DNA of 64,000 nt. Source: Stemphylium vesicarium. Taxonomy: Eukaryota; Ascomycota; Dothideomycetes; Pleosporales; Pleosporaceae. The DNA is taken from contig QXCR01000112.1 in NCBI GenBank assembly GCA_004380135.1, positions 33,980 through 97,979 on the forward strand. Direction: 5' to 3'. The position numbers were made by a program, and so were the translations under genes. The notes under the pieces are model-generated. The model worked only from the letters and a program-made list of their open reading frames with translations, was not told the origin of the DNA and did not search any database. The stretch's first letter is position 1. Each line of letters opens with the position of its first letter. This document shows positions 1 to 12,127 of this stretch, one piece after another.

Positions 1-571
1 CTGAGATTCACACTTGATCCTTGTTGACCAAGAGCCGGATAGTATATCAGATCCTCATACGCAAAGTACACGCGAATGTTCGTGATAGCGCTGACCTGGG
101 CGTCAGTGAGGCGATAGTAAACAGCCAGCTGCATATCCCAGTGGTGCCCGTCAAATTCATTTAGAGAAAATGGTAAAAGTTTTGTCTCGCGATGTATCTG
201 GCGGCAGGTGACCAGTAGTGTCAGACGGCGCCTCCGGAGGTGAAAGTAGGTGGCAAAATGGAATTTCCGGGCTCGAGTGCGACATCTATGCTTTCGATCA
301 CAGTTCTCCGTGTCGCATACCCGGATTTGTACGCCTCCTAGGACGTATCCGTATATTCGTTCCCGGAGGCTGACGGGAAGGCGTAGGAAGGTAGATTGTT
401 GTTTATTGATAGCAGTGCTGAATTATGTAAGCGCATAACAGATGAAGCTGCCATTGGAAGCGCGTCGTACATTTCTCTGCATACCTCTTCATAGGTAGGC
501 TCGGGTGGTTCATCGATGTGTGTAGGCGTGAGCTTAGACATGCGCCGCCTTAGTCGGTTTAAAGGGTCCAT
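1..571 (-). CDS. 2EXR/F-box-like fungal hypothetical protein (partial, 3' end outside window)
   Basis: Two exons: 571..471 and 417..1, continuing past the left edge. Exon 1 starts at the ATG at 571 and ends in phase 2. A 53-nt intron (470..418, GTACGA...TTCAG) restores frame, and the downstream frame stays open to position 1 although it has no ATG of its own. Exon 2 carries the signature of a large Dothideomycete family of small proteins: FLRLPVSLRERIYGYVLGG, then a segment reading LLVTCRQIHRETKLLPFSLN. I know this layout (LP..LR..IY.yvlgg followed by CRQI..Et..lpf) from 2EXR/F-box-like proteins of unknown function; no catalytic motif is seen. Donor choice is the weakest point, because a GTATGC lies just upstream but gives the wrong phase. 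A related, apparently decayed copy lies at 33916-34736. Confidence 0.7.
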
Positions 572-1032
572 GGTGTCGAATTGGTAGAAGGACGGAAGGA
601 GCGGCAGAGGCTATCGGATAGGATCCGATCGGCTGGGACATCTTTAGTGAGCAGTGAGCGTGGGAAACGGCGATGCGACGGTACGTCTACAGGGATGACA
701 ACTCAGGGGCAGCTAAAAATAGATTACCGTAATCTTTGTAGGAGTAAGCGGGTCACGTGTGAAGCATACCTCGGTTTCGTAATATGTTTTCTTGAGGAAT
801 CGTAGCTATAGGGCTGTCGCTTTGATTGTCTCCGTTCCCATTTCTGAGACAAGAGTAAATAGCCTTGAATGTGATATGTGTAGAGTATGTGTAGAGGTCT
901 AATAGTGTAGTAATCTGATGGCCTTTGCGTTGATTGCGCGGCCAAAGTGGAGATAGTATGACGTGAAGTCGTCCAGGATAGCGGTGAGATTCATACAATC
1001 GTCAACTCTCAATTGTTCCCTGATGTGCCTTC
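572..1032. other. Intergenic between 2EXR-like gene and TspO gene
   Basis: It holds the 5' flank of the left-end gene and the 3' flank of the TspO gene. I see no convincing coding frame or RNA gene. Confidence 0.5.
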
Positions 1033-1745
1033 TTAGTCCTTCTTCATGATAGCCCTGAAATCCCAGTTGTTCAAGTAGCCGGAGCCAATCTGGTGGGCGT
1101 GTTAGTACCGTACGTCTCACAAAAGCAATTGGCATGAATGCTTACACAGAGGTAGGTCGCAAAGCTGACCCAGCCGAGGTATGGCGCGAGTAGCCATCCG
1201 CAAACGGGGTCGACTTGTCCCCATACGTTGATGAGGTAGGCGAGCGTACCACCCAGGGCAAGGATATCGACTGATGCAGGAATGGGTCGTCCAAGGCCGA
1301 AGTAGAGAGGTGTCCACAGGAGGTTCAAGGCAAGTTGGATAGAGTAGAGGGTCGCTCCATGCTAGGTGGTGTTAGGTTCGGTTGGGATATGAGTCTGATA
1401 GCAACGTACCTTGGCAAGAGCAACGGTGTTAGGGTTCATAGAGGAGGCTCCAGTGGTGTATGCGCGGTAGGCAGTGTAGCCCATGGTAGCATAGAGGGCT
1501 GTCCATACCGGGCCGAAGACATAGCCGGGCGGGTGTAGAGGGGGTTGCTTCAAGGTGCGGTATGCTGTCTGGGACACGCTGGCTGCAACGTTGTCAGATT
1601 TCTTCACATGTACACCCAATTGGCTGTACTTACGACTGATGGCAAATCCAGTAGCTGTGCCACATACGACAGGCAGCAGGATAGATACTGCCGGGTTCTC
1701 GAAAACAAAGCTGGGGAGGGTGAGGGAGGGTATGTAGCTTGTCAT
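1033..1745 (-). CDS. TspO/MBR (peripheral-type benzodiazepine receptor) family membrane protein
   Basis: Three exons: 1745..1410, 1361..1146 and 1089..1033, giving 202 residues. Introns are 48 nt (GTACGT...CCTAG) and 56 nt (GTAAGC with TACTAAC branch...CCAG); both are phase 0. The protein shows the TspO pattern: hydrophobic first segment, then PPGYVFGPVWTALYATMGY (about residues 73-91), an LNLLWTPLYFGLGRP block, and a C-terminal YLNNWDFRAIMKKD with a basic end. Five membrane helices are expected. Family members bind porphyrins, sterols or heme-related ligands in outer mitochondrial or ER membranes; which applies here cannot be read from sequence. The length exceeds the usual about 160 residues because of roughly 30 extra N-terminal residues. 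It is divergent from the Ars2 gene. Confidence 0.9.
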
Positions 1746-2592
1746 GATGGCGATGGGGCTCGGCTGGAGTTATCTGATCAACAGTGTACCTGCGCAACGT
1801 ATGCAATGGCTCGGGAACAGCTGCCAGTGAAAGGAAAAGCGACCTGCACTCCGCATCTCGTGATATTTTGCGCGTCGATATAAAGCGGACCCGCCAATCA
1901 GCAGCCTCGGCACCTTCACGAGCGCACGCGTTCACGGCCGGCCCACTTTCCGCGCAGCCGTGGAACGCTAGCCCCGTCTCAGCCGGGCGCCCTCGGGCTT
2001 CTCCAGTCGGCCGCGACCAACCTCGCCCTTCTCTCTGTCATCTCCATCTCCACAGGCCTCTTTCCGCCCGGGAGTCACTTTAGCACATCGTGAGTGCACC
2101 AGCTTCTCGTCCTTTGCCTGCCCAATTGTTCGTACCCCTTTTTCCCTCTTGTACGGCTATCTCGATAGCTCCTATCCTACAGCTTTGTCTCGGTGGCCCT
2201 GCGCCCCGGCCTCCCTCCAGCTACCTCTCTGACCTTCTCTTCGTGCGCCGCTGCTCGTATGCGCTCAATCGCATCGGGCGGGTCGCCCTCTTGTCGCTTC
2301 TTCTACGCTTCTTCCACCTCGTTACTAATGACGCCCTTTCCACCTTGTCTTGTCTCTTATTTGTTTTCTCTCTGACCGCGCCGTCATGGCAAACAGCTAC
2401 CCGGCCCGATTGCCTGTCGAGCATCGACTATCGCCCATTGCATTTTCCAAGCGAGACTGCGCGTCCGAGAGTCCAAGGCCCAGGCGTGTTGCGCCCGCGC
2501 TTGGTTGACCGTGTTGCTTGCGAGCCACCTAAACACAACTACCCAGACACCCATCGCTACACGCGGCGCTTTGAACACAAACACCCGCGACA
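1746..2592. promoter_or_regulatory. Divergent promoter region, TspO gene / Ars2 gene
   Basis: An 847-bp stretch between two divergently oriented starts. The right half is strongly CT-rich on the + strand, as in ascomycete promoters and 5' leaders. A 185-codon open frame (2090-2647) begins at a non-ATG codon and overlaps the Ars2 first exon, so I do not call it a gene. Confidence 0.5.
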
Positions 2593-5507
2593 ATGGATTC
2601 ATACACGTACGTTTACAGCAATGTTGCTGCGCAAGGGACAGTACTGACAATTCGCAGTAGCACCCGCGAGGATTCTAGACCGCCCGCGGACTCATACCGA
2701 CGCCGCTCACCGGGTAAGTGCAAACACTCACATTGAAACCACGCGCATCCCGCCCCCTCGCCGATACGGCAACCCACTCGTCCGAGTTCGCGGTGCGCGT
2801 TTGTCTTTGAGCACAGTAGCCAAGCACCACTAGCTCCGAGTGATTGCGCTGTCGCCAGACGTGAAAGCTCCTTCACTCTACGACTCCCGGCTTTGCCTCG
2901 ACTTTGTTTGGGACAGACTCCGCTAACATGCGTTACCCAGGCTCTGGAGATCGTAGAACCAGCAGGCGGCGATCGCGCTCCCCCCAGAACATTGACCGCT
3001 ACCAGCCCGACCGCGCCCGCGAGTACGATGGACCTCGCCGCGATGGAAACCGACGCCGCTCCTCTCCCCCACCGGTACAGGCTGGCATCGACCGTTATGT
3101 GCCTGGTCAGGACAACTTCGCACCCACCTTCACGACCAACCCAGTCCCGAACCCTATGCACCTTGAGTACCAGGTTGGCTTCAACTATTTCGCCGAGTGG
3201 TGGCGCGTGGAGCAGCTCATGAAGGAAGAGAAGGAGCGTGCGAAGAACGGCGGTCGCAAGCCTGGCCTCAAGGGCGAACGTGAAGCCCGAGAGGAGCGTG
3301 GCAAGGAACGCGAGCAGATTCAGGCCGCATACGACGAATACAAGGAGAAGCTGCAGGTACAAATGGCCAAGACCTTCGTAGACAAGCACAAGAACGAAGA
3401 GTGGTTCAAGGAGCGATACGATCCCGACTACGATCTGGCCTTCAAGGAGAAGCTCCGCCAATACCGCCACGGTATCTACGAGGACTGGGAACGCCAAATA
3501 GACGAAGGCTACTACGACGAGTTTACGCTTGAGGGAATCTACAAGAATGACTCAAACGGCGCTGGTGGTATTGTCGAGAAAGAAGAAGGGGAGACTACTG
3601 CTGCCAACGAAGTCCTGGGTGTGGGCGATCTCTTACCGTGCAAGGGCGGTGAGATTCGCGACGAAACTGCATTTCAGCCCACACTCCTCATCAAAACTAT
3701 TGCGCCCACTGTCAATCGCGAGAAGGTCGAGGAGTTCTGCAAGGAACACTTGGGAGAAGGCCCTGGCGGCTTCAAGTGGCTTAGTATGAGCGACCCGAAC
3801 CCACTCAAGAAGTGCCATCGCATTGGTTGGGTTATTCTGAATCCCAGCGACGAGCAGCCCATGGTCATCGATGATCGTGGTGACGGACGCGACGATGATG
3901 GCGAAGAAGGTGCCGTAGAAGACAAGCCTGAAATCACCCAAGGTCCGCAGAGTACCGCACACAAGGCCCTCGAAGCTCTTAATGGGAAGACGGTGAACGA
4001 CGAGGTACGCGGTAACTTTACGTGCCATGTTGGCATCCACGAACCACCTGCTGCTCCACGCAAGAAGGCGCTTTGGGACCTCTTCTCCGCGCCTGAGAGA
4101 ATCGAACGCGATTTGGAGCTTGCCGAACGACTAGTCAGAAAGCTCGATTCTGAACTCAAGGCAGGCCACGAGGAGCAATTCTCCAACGTTGACGGTGTCA
4201 GCAAGGTGGAACAGCGGGTCGAGGATCTTCGTGCAAAAGGCTGGCTTCAGCCCCCAGCGAATGCTCCAGCTCCCGTGAAGAAAGAGCGAGACCCAGAAGA
4301 CTTGGAAGAGGGTGAGGACGAGACAATGGAGGACGATGAGGGCACCTTCGATGACGAAGTTGACGACGAAGAGTTGCTAGTCAAGAAGAAGAAGCTTGAT
4401 CTTCTCACCGAATACCTACGACGGGTATACAACTTCTGTTTCTTCTGCGTTTTTGAGAGCGACTCAGTCCACGAGTTGATCCGTAAATGCGCTGGAGGCC
4501 ATCTCCGCCGTCCACGTGCCAGTCTCACGACTGCTGCCAAAACGACCGCAAGGGCCACAGCTACTGGAGAATTGTTTCCTTACAGGAAACAGGAATCGTC
4601 AGGCGACGCTGAGAATGGAGAGAGTGCAAGCCCAGTACAAGAGAGGAAGCCCATGCGCTTGAGCACGAAGAACCAACAACAGCTCCAGCGGGCTTTCAAT
4701 TGGGTCAAGACATATGAAGAGAAACTCCTTCAGCTGCTCGAGCCCGAGAATGTCGACATTCGGAAGCTCGGTGGGAAGCCCCTGGATGAAGCGATCGAGG
4801 ACGAGCTCGCCCGATACGTCAAGCAAGAGGATGAATCCAAATGGCGTTGCAAGGTCCCAGAGTGCACGAAGCTGTTCAAGGGAGAGCATTTCTGGCGAAA
4901 GCACATTGAGAAGCGTCATCCTGAGTGGCTTGAGAAGTTACAGAAGGACGTAAGTATTCGCGACGATGACCTGCTGGTGTTCTTTGCTAATTCAAGACAG
5001 TTGCGTCTCGTCAATAGCTACGTTGTTGATCCCGCCCACATTGCCCCGTCGCGAAGTGATGCCAATAGCAATGGCCACTTCCCAATGGGCAACCATGTTC
5101 AAGCCACTGGGACTCCGCGAGGATTTAATTTGGCCAACATGAGCATGGCCATGGGAGGAAGCAACGGGATGCAGAATGGTATGATGGGTGGTATGTTCAA
5201 CCCTGCCATGGGCGGCAACTGGGATCCCAGTGCCGCTCACGATGATCGCTCCGGTCCAATGCGACGAGGTGGACATCGCTTTAACAGCCGCACCGGTCCT
5301 TATGATAGGCAGCCACGCGACGGCCGTGCTCGCCCGAATGTCAATGGTGGCCGCCTCACCCCTCCACCACGCGGTAGCCGTCAAGGCCCTCAGCGTTATG
5401 GCGAGGGTGGCCCAGGACCTGTACAGTCTGTGCAGGGTCGGTCTATCAAGAGCTACGAGGACTTGGATGCTGTTGGCGGCGGTGGTGGCGGAGAGCTCAA
5501 CTACTGA
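2593..5507 (+). CDS. Ars2/SERRATE-family RNA-processing protein
   Basis: Four exons: 2593..2606, 2658..2713, 2941..4949 and 5001..5507, giving 861 residues. The first coding exon is only 14 nt. It joins across GTACGT...CGCAG, then across a 227-nt intron (GTAAGT...CCCAG), giving an Arg/Ser-rich start. The last intron is 51 nt, stop-free and in frame. The body holds the SERRATE/Ars2 N-terminal block (about residues 70-170, with FNYFAEWWRVEQLM), an acidic stretch, the family motif YLRRVYNFCFFCVFESDS (about residue 512), and a C2H2 zinc finger (C660, C665 with two downstream histidines in the RKHIEKRH segment). The tail is Gly/Met/Arg-rich. In plants and animals Ars2 links the nuclear cap-binding complex to miRNA processing and RNA 3'-end fate; the fungal role is inferred to be similar. 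Confidence 0.9.
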
Positions 5508-6893
5508 GCTCTGTAATTACAGTAGCTTCTGGCGGATATGGTGTAAGATGGCAGCAGGTTCAGGCGTTGGCGTGGTGTCCTTTTTTATCATTCGTTTCTG
5601 GGCTACTACTCCAGTCAGCCTTGGTAGTTTTCTTTGGGAAAGTTGCTGGCCAGCGTCCTGAGAATATTGCATCATCTATCGGCATTTTGACACATCCCCA
5701 TGGGTTTGTATCATGTACATCTAGGTAGATAAGATTCTATCCAAATTGATTTGACGCTTCAAAAAATGTCCCTGGGACTACTCGTGCTGCTGCAATCAAG
5801 ACATCAGTCAAGGGGATCAGGAGATGAGCATCACCCGCTACGCGAGTGAAGGAGAGGAGGGTAGTGATGAGGTTAAAGATGACTGCCGGTGCCACCACAC
5901 CTGCATTGTCTACTTGTACAAAAGCAACACCAATGTGTGCGCTGACGTACAAATAAGATCAAGTATACAACACAAAAAGACAGCCGATGCTGTTCTATCG
6001 CTAGCTCGAGAAAAGTTTTTTTTTCGTCTTTTTGTATTGCCAACGACGCAGCCAGTTTCTCGCATCGTGCAACATGACTCAGTTGGGGGGAGGGGGTCAT
6101 TTGTCGTGTGGAGCACACGGTTATCAGGAACAAACACAAGGCTCAGATGTCTTGGCTGTGGCCAGAACACGTCCGATGACACTCTTCCTTGCAAGTATGA
6201 GCGATACCCGACGCCAAGTGGAAGCAGTTGGCCGGTTAAGCGACATGGCGATGTTTGTTCAGATGAGTGTCAGGATAGACGTAGCCCTGGCAGTAGTTTC
6301 GGCGCTTTTCACTTTTGGTCGCTATTTGCCCCGAGCAAGGCAGACTCTCGCTTGCTGCGTACCTGGTTCGTATCAATGTCTAGCATGCGCGACGCGTATT
6401 GCTGAGCGAGGAGCGAGGAGCGAGCGAGATGCGAGATGCGAGATGCGAAATGAAGTAGTCGTCGTGGCCAAGGCTTCCGGATGCCGTGCCATCCTTGGTC
6501 GGCGGCGTCGTGGGTCCTCGCAGGCCATACGTCAACCAGCATGTCTGTGCTAGAGGGTCGGGTTGCGTCACTCAGCCACAATCCTTCACGCGCCGACTTT
6601 GGCTTCAGTGCCAACAAGCATTGCATCAGTCCGCTTTGAGTAGGAAACGGGCGGTGCAGACCCATAGTGCTTGCTGACCTTGCTGTTCTGCCCGCATCTC
6701 CACATTGCATCAGCCTCAGGCGCAGCCACAGGAACTGCGAGGTGCTATTCCGGCGTCATACAACACGCGTCGATTACCTTTGCAGGGACCCTAAAGGCAG
6801 CTTTCCATGCTAATTTCTACACGTTGCCTTTCTTCTTTTCGGCTCGCGGCCCCCTAGCTTGTCCTGACGTCCTAGTCGTATTAATTCCCCAGC
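5508..6893. other. Intergenic, Ars2 3' flank and PX-gene promoter
   Basis: Nearly 1.4 kb without a convincing gene. The open frames present lack ATG starts or recognisable composition. A short tandem repeat lies at 6424-6451. Confidence 0.45.
6424..6451. repeat. Short 7-bp tandem repeat (GCGAGAT)
   Basis: Three exact GCGAGAT units are followed by one degenerate unit (GCGAAAT). The flank is also rich in GAGCGAG. Confidence 0.7.
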
Positions 6894-9800
6894 ATGCCCG
6901 CCGCATCATCGGACACCCCGCCCGCCATCCAGCTCAACGGTGCTACAGAGCCCACCACGATGAGTCCTGAGCCTTCGGTCGACCATTTGGGCGAGCCTGC
7001 GCGGCCCGCTGTGCCTACGCGCATGGACACGAGCCTCTCCAAGTTCTCCGTCATGTCGGTGCCGCCTGAGGGTTCCATCTTGACGGGCAAGCAGGAGCAC
7101 TGTAAGCGTCATATTAGGATAAACCCGCCATATTCACGACTGACGTCTGCGCAGACCTCAAGCGCGAACTCATCTCCCAGCAGACCAAGTACGAAATCGC
7201 CGAGCTCTCCTCTCCCACTGCCCTGAAGCGCTTTGGCGCACCCTTTCGCTCTGACGCCGGCGAAGTTGCGCCCGAAGACTCGGAGCTGCCCCTCCTCCGC
7301 TACATCTTCGTAAATCATGTGCGAAACTTTCCGTTCCTGGACAAGGCCAAAGAGAAGGAGTTTTGGCAGGATAAACTTCAAGTTGTACGTTCGATGAGGC
7401 CATGATGGCTTGGGCGGAAGCTGACAACGATGCCGCCATAGTTTCTCGAGTCCTTCGCGAGCAAAGATATCTCATCTTCAGAAGACCGGTTGGAGGAGAC
7501 AAAGAGGCGAAAACTCGCGCTCAAGGCCGAGAAGTTGGTCGAGCTCATGATGGTCTCCGGCATCCCGACCGCGTCCGGCTACGAGGAGAGGATACGCTTC
7601 GCCGAGATGGAAATTGTAGACCGACAAGCCAACGAGAAGGGACTTACAATGAACGCGCCGAGCGGACACTCCATCAACGGCTGGGATGTGAACGTGTCGG
7701 GCGTCAGAACAACATCGGTGAAGAGACACCTCCGCTATCACACACATGCAGTAAGTAGGTATACACTCCCCAGAGAGCCATTCTGACATGGCACACACAG
7801 GAGTACATCATTCGCGTCAAGCAAGGCGACGGTCAGGACATCTACATCGGTCGCCGATATGCAGACTTTGTGCAACTGCACAAGCGGATACGCCTCGAGC
7901 TCCCGGGCAAGGTGCTTGCTCCGCTACCCCGGAAGAACGCGAAAGATGGCATCCTACAGTCAAGTATTGATGATGACGACGTCAGCTCCATTTCTTCGGG
8001 GTCTACGCAAGGGCTGCCGCCTCCTGCCGAGACCGAGAGTAGTAGTGGCGGTGGTCTCCGGGGCTATCTCTTTGGTGGGCACAAGAAGAACGCGTCGCAA
8101 ACCTCATTAGGAAGACGGTCACCAAGGGCTTCGGCCGACTACTCTACATACAAACCTCCAAAGAAGCTCTACCGGGAAGAGCAACGTGTTTCTCTCCGCG
8201 CATTCCTCCGATCATTCTTACAGAATGAACGAATTGCTCAATCGAGTGCCATGGCCGAATTCCTTACGCGCGACCCTATAGAAGTCAATGAAGAAGAGAT
8301 GGAAGACATCCAGAGGCGGGAAGAGATGGACAAGAGGCGCATAGAAGAGCAGAAGCAGTTCTACGAAGTTGCGCGAAAGCGGGCAGCAGAGCTCGACATC
8401 CACATGGAGAAGTTCAGAAGAGAGATAGTAGAGAGCAATGGACTATCTCATCTGTTCCAGGAGATCAGAGTTAAGAACACTATCAGCGAGCTCAAACCGG
8501 AGTATCAAAAGTTCGCCGAGTGGTTACGGATAGAAGTTGCTGCCACCATCTACCATCTGTTTCTAGCAGAAGACAATTCGCCAGAGCTTTTTGCACAGGC
8601 GAAACGCATTCATTCTCTCGTACCATATGGTGTGCTCAAAAACGTCATCAGGATTGCCAACCCCGCAGCCGTCATGAGTGGAGTTCTGGATCTATTCCTT
8701 GCCCAACCCTTTGGCGCCCGCTCATTACTACAACGCATATTTGGTATGGCCATCAACGATGGTGTCAACTCCGTCCAAAAGACCATTGACACGCTCTCAT
8801 CAACGAGGATCAAGGACGAGGTGCTCTGCGACAAGATCAAGGCATACGTGCAAGCGGATGAGGGCGTGAAGGATGCAATCCGCCAGGAAGCCGCAAACGA
8901 CAACGTGGACGTTGTGGTGACGATATTGCGATCCGAGTACTTCCAACCAGAACTGAGTTCGCAACAAGTTGAAAAGGTGTTCAATGCTTACGTTGCTTGG
9001 AACAATGCCGTGGAAAATGTGAGATCGAGACGCCTCAGCCGCACGACTAGCCGGCGCAGCAATGTCAGCACATCTACTAACGCGACCGACCAGGTCGAAA
9101 AGGAAATGCGCTCAGGCGCAGAGCTCTTCGCCCACTTGAAGCAATACTTGAAACTCTGTCTCCGACAAAGAGATAAGCTTATGATGCTCCAGATCATTGA
9201 AGAGGTAAGCTAAATCGACGTGGAACTCGCGTGAGCAGTAACTAACAGCAATTTAGCCGACAACCCTGCAATTATTCAGGGACTTGTTCACCATCTTCTA
9301 TGAGCCCTTGGTTCGCGTGTACAAATCTGCGAACGTCTACAACAGTATTACTGATTTTGCATTGTTCGCGGATGACACGATCAAGACGATTGAAGCTTGT
9401 CAACGACAAGAAGTATCGGCAGATCCCAACCAAACCGTTCAAGCATTCATCGATTTGTGCGCTCGCCACGAAGACAACTTTTACAAATTCGTCCACGAAG
9501 TACACAAGCATGACAATGGTCTGTTCGACCAGCTTATGGGCTGGCTTGAAGGCATCCTGGACTTTTTGCGCCATGGTCCCGGAAGTGGCGGCAAGCTGGA
9601 TATGAATGCACTATTCCAGGGTGGCATGGATTCGGGCATAATTGACAAGAACAAGGCGATCCGCGAGATCAATAGTCTGATCAAGTGGCAGATGGCGAGG
9701 AAGAAGTGGCATTCCGACAAGACGAGACAGAAGATGGCGAGTGGTGGTGATGAGCCTGATCCACTAATGGGCGGTATGGCTGGGTTCAAGTCTAGCGATT

Positions 9801-10097
9801 TCGGTCTTAACGCGGTTCGTTTCCCCGCATCCCTAGATTCGCGCTCATACGCTAACATAATTTTAGATGGATCTCCAAGATCTGGAGCTTGACGACGATG
9901 GTAGCGACTCGACCGATTCAGAAGACATGGACGACGCCGATGTTGCAGACCCCATCGAAGCTGAACGGAAGAGCAGAGCCCGGGCTGCGGAGAAGTTGCG
10001 AAGAAAGGCAGGCGAGCCTAAGAAGCCGCCTATCGTCGAGCTGTATAAACTCAGCGACGGGTTCAACAGCATGCTCCGCAACGTCCTTGCATCCTGA
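6894..10097 (+). CDS. PX-domain protein with PX-associated and DUF3818 regions (yeast Ypr097w-like)
   Basis: Six exons: 6894..7101, 7155..7384, 7442..7750, 7801..9204, 9257..9814 and 9867..10097, giving 979 residues. All introns are 50-57 nt with standard ends and consistent phases. Residues about 100-235 form the PX-associated domain (LLRYIFVNHVRNFPFLD). The PX domain begins near residue 250 (YIIRVKQGDGQDIYIGRRYA). It is interrupted by a low-complexity Ser/Gly insert of about 70 residues and resumes at LRAFLRSFLQNERIAQS. A DUF3818-type helical region follows to about residue 790, and the C-terminus is acidic. PX domains bind phosphoinositides, and the yeast relative is a lipid-binding protein at membrane contacts or endosomes. 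The specific lipid here is unknown. Confidence 0.88.
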
Positions 10098-10683
10098 ATT
10101 GGTTACAAACACGTCGAAAGGCATATGGATAATCTTGGCATCTCTTTGACTGCTTGCATAGCATTGTAATAGAGCATCGGCCTTTGCTTTCTAAGACCTA
10201 ATGAAACCATTCTCACAACTTCTTCATTATTGCTATACTCTGATTCCAAGTGCTCGACGGTTGTGGCGTAGTGCACCGCCACGCGCTCTAGATGCCCAGG
10301 TGCGAGCGCCTGCCGAATGCACGCTAGCGCGGCTGCAGCGCCCGGAGCTAGCGTTCAGTCGCATAGCTGTCCTTTAGTTTCACCCGAAGTGTCGCAACGT
10401 CCACGCGTTGACTTGCTCACCCATTCCACTTCTCTGTAAAATGATATTGCGGCTTTGGCACGAACAGTGCTGATTTTCATTCTTTTACTTTCACCAACTC
10501 TCCAAGTAACGCCAATTGCGCTTGCACTACGAGTGAGGTCGATCCCGCGTTCAAAGCACGGCTACTACCAGATACCGAGACCAACGTTCCGCAGCACCCT
10601 TCACCCCACCCTCTTAGCCTGACTTTGCTTTCCCTTTAAGAACCCCTCCACCTACGACTACCTTGCAGCGGTAGCCCGCCAAC
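10098..10683. promoter_or_regulatory. Intergenic, promoter side of ERV46
   Basis: 586 bp between two co-directional genes. I saw no ORF or RNA gene, and the stretch just before the next ATG is pyrimidine-rich. Confidence 0.4.
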
Positions 10684-12127
10684 ATGCCCGCGAAATCGCG
10701 ATTCACGAGGCTTGATGCCTTTACCAAGACGGTCGAAGATGCGCGCGTACGCACAACATCCGGTGGAATCGTCACGATTGTCAGCTTGCTGGTCATCTTC
10801 TGGTTAACATGGGGTGAGTGGGCAGACTATAGGAGAGTGACTGTCAGGCCCGAGCTTGTGGTGGACAAGGGAAGAGGCGAGCGCATGGAGATTGCGTTGA
10901 ACGTGTCGTTCCCGCGAGTACCATGTGAATTGCTCACACTCGATGTCATGGACGTGTCCGGAGAATTACAGATGGGTGTTACGCACGGTATCAACAAGGT
11001 GCGACTGAGTCCCGAGAAGGAGGGCAGCAAGGTTATCGAGATCAAGGCTTTGGACCTGTAAGTGTACTCGGCGCCCGGATACTGAAAGAGAGTGGGTTTC
11101 GAAGAAAACATAATACTAACTGCGCCTCTAGACATGCGGATGAAGCCTCACACCTGGCCCCCGACTACTGCGGAGAATGTTACGGCGCACCTTCCCCCAC
11201 CAATGCGAAGAAGCCCGGCTGCTGCAACACCTGCGACGAAGTACGCGACGCCTACGCCTCGATATCATGGTCTTTCGGTCGTGGGGAAGGTGTAGAGCAG
11301 TGTGAGCGGGAACATTACGCCGAGCACCTCGACCAACAGCGTCAGGAAGGATGTCGTCTCGAAGGTAGCATCCGCGTTAACAAAGTGGTTGGAAACTTCC
11401 ACATTGCACCCGGAAAGTCTTTCTCCAACGGCAACCTTCACGTACACGACTTGGAGAACTACTTCAAGGACGAATACGCGCATACTTTCACCCACACAGT
11501 CCACCAGCTTCGCTTCGGTCCTCAGCTGAGCGATGTGGTCGTTCAGGACATGCAGAAGAAGCACCAAGGCTCTGGCCCTGGTGGATGGTCGAACCACCAC
11601 ATCAACCCCCTTGACAACACCGACCAGCATACCGATGAGAAGGCATTCAACTACATGTACTTCATCAAGGTTGTATCGACCGCTTACCTGCCTCTCGGCT
11701 GGGAGAGGGAGGCGGTTCGCTCCACAAAGCAGGATGAGCTCCTCGGATCTACCATTGACGCTTCATACAAGGGTAGCATTGAGACCCACCAGTACTCTGT
11801 GACGAGTCACAAGAGGAGTCTGAAGGGTGGCAATGACGAAGAGGAGGGTCACAAGGAGAGGATCCATGCCCGTGGTGGTATCCCGGGTGTTTTCTTCTCT
11901 TATGTAAGTGTACCCCTGAGAGTTCGACTTAAAAGTGACAATAACTAATGCTGGATTAGGACATCTCCCCCATGAAGGTCATCAACCGTGAAGTCCGTGA
12001 GAAGACCTTCTCTGGCTTCCTCGTCGGTCTCTGTGCCGTCATTGGCGGTACGCTCACCGTCGCTGCCGCTGTTGACCGCGCCCTGTATGAGGGCGTGAAC
12101 AGGATCAAGAAGATCCACTCGCAGTAG
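10684..12127 (+). CDS. ERV46: ER-Golgi COPII vesicle protein Erv46
   Basis: Three exons: 10684..11057, 11132..11903 and 11960..12127, giving 437 residues (yeast Erv46 is 415). Introns carry GTAAGT donors; the first has a perfect TACTAAC branch. The N-terminal ERGIC-type segment is FTRLDAFTKTVEDARVRTT, followed by transmembrane helix 1 (about 28-46). A large lumenal part contains the Cys-rich block around CGECYGA...CCNTC and the conserved GNFHIAPGKSF. A C-terminal helix (about 400-424) precedes a short basic cytosolic tail. Erv46 works with Erv41 as a cargo receptor cycling between ER and Golgi. The length and all family landmarks match. Confidence 0.95.

Noticed and set aside
2090..2647. 185-codon open frame upstream of the Ars2 gene
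   Set aside because: It begins at a non-ATG codon, has C/T-rich leader composition, and overlaps the first exon and intron of the Ars2 gene.
2613..3497. 294-codon open frame antisense to the Ars2 gene
   Set aside because: It mirrors the codon bias of the Ars2 exon and has no family motif.
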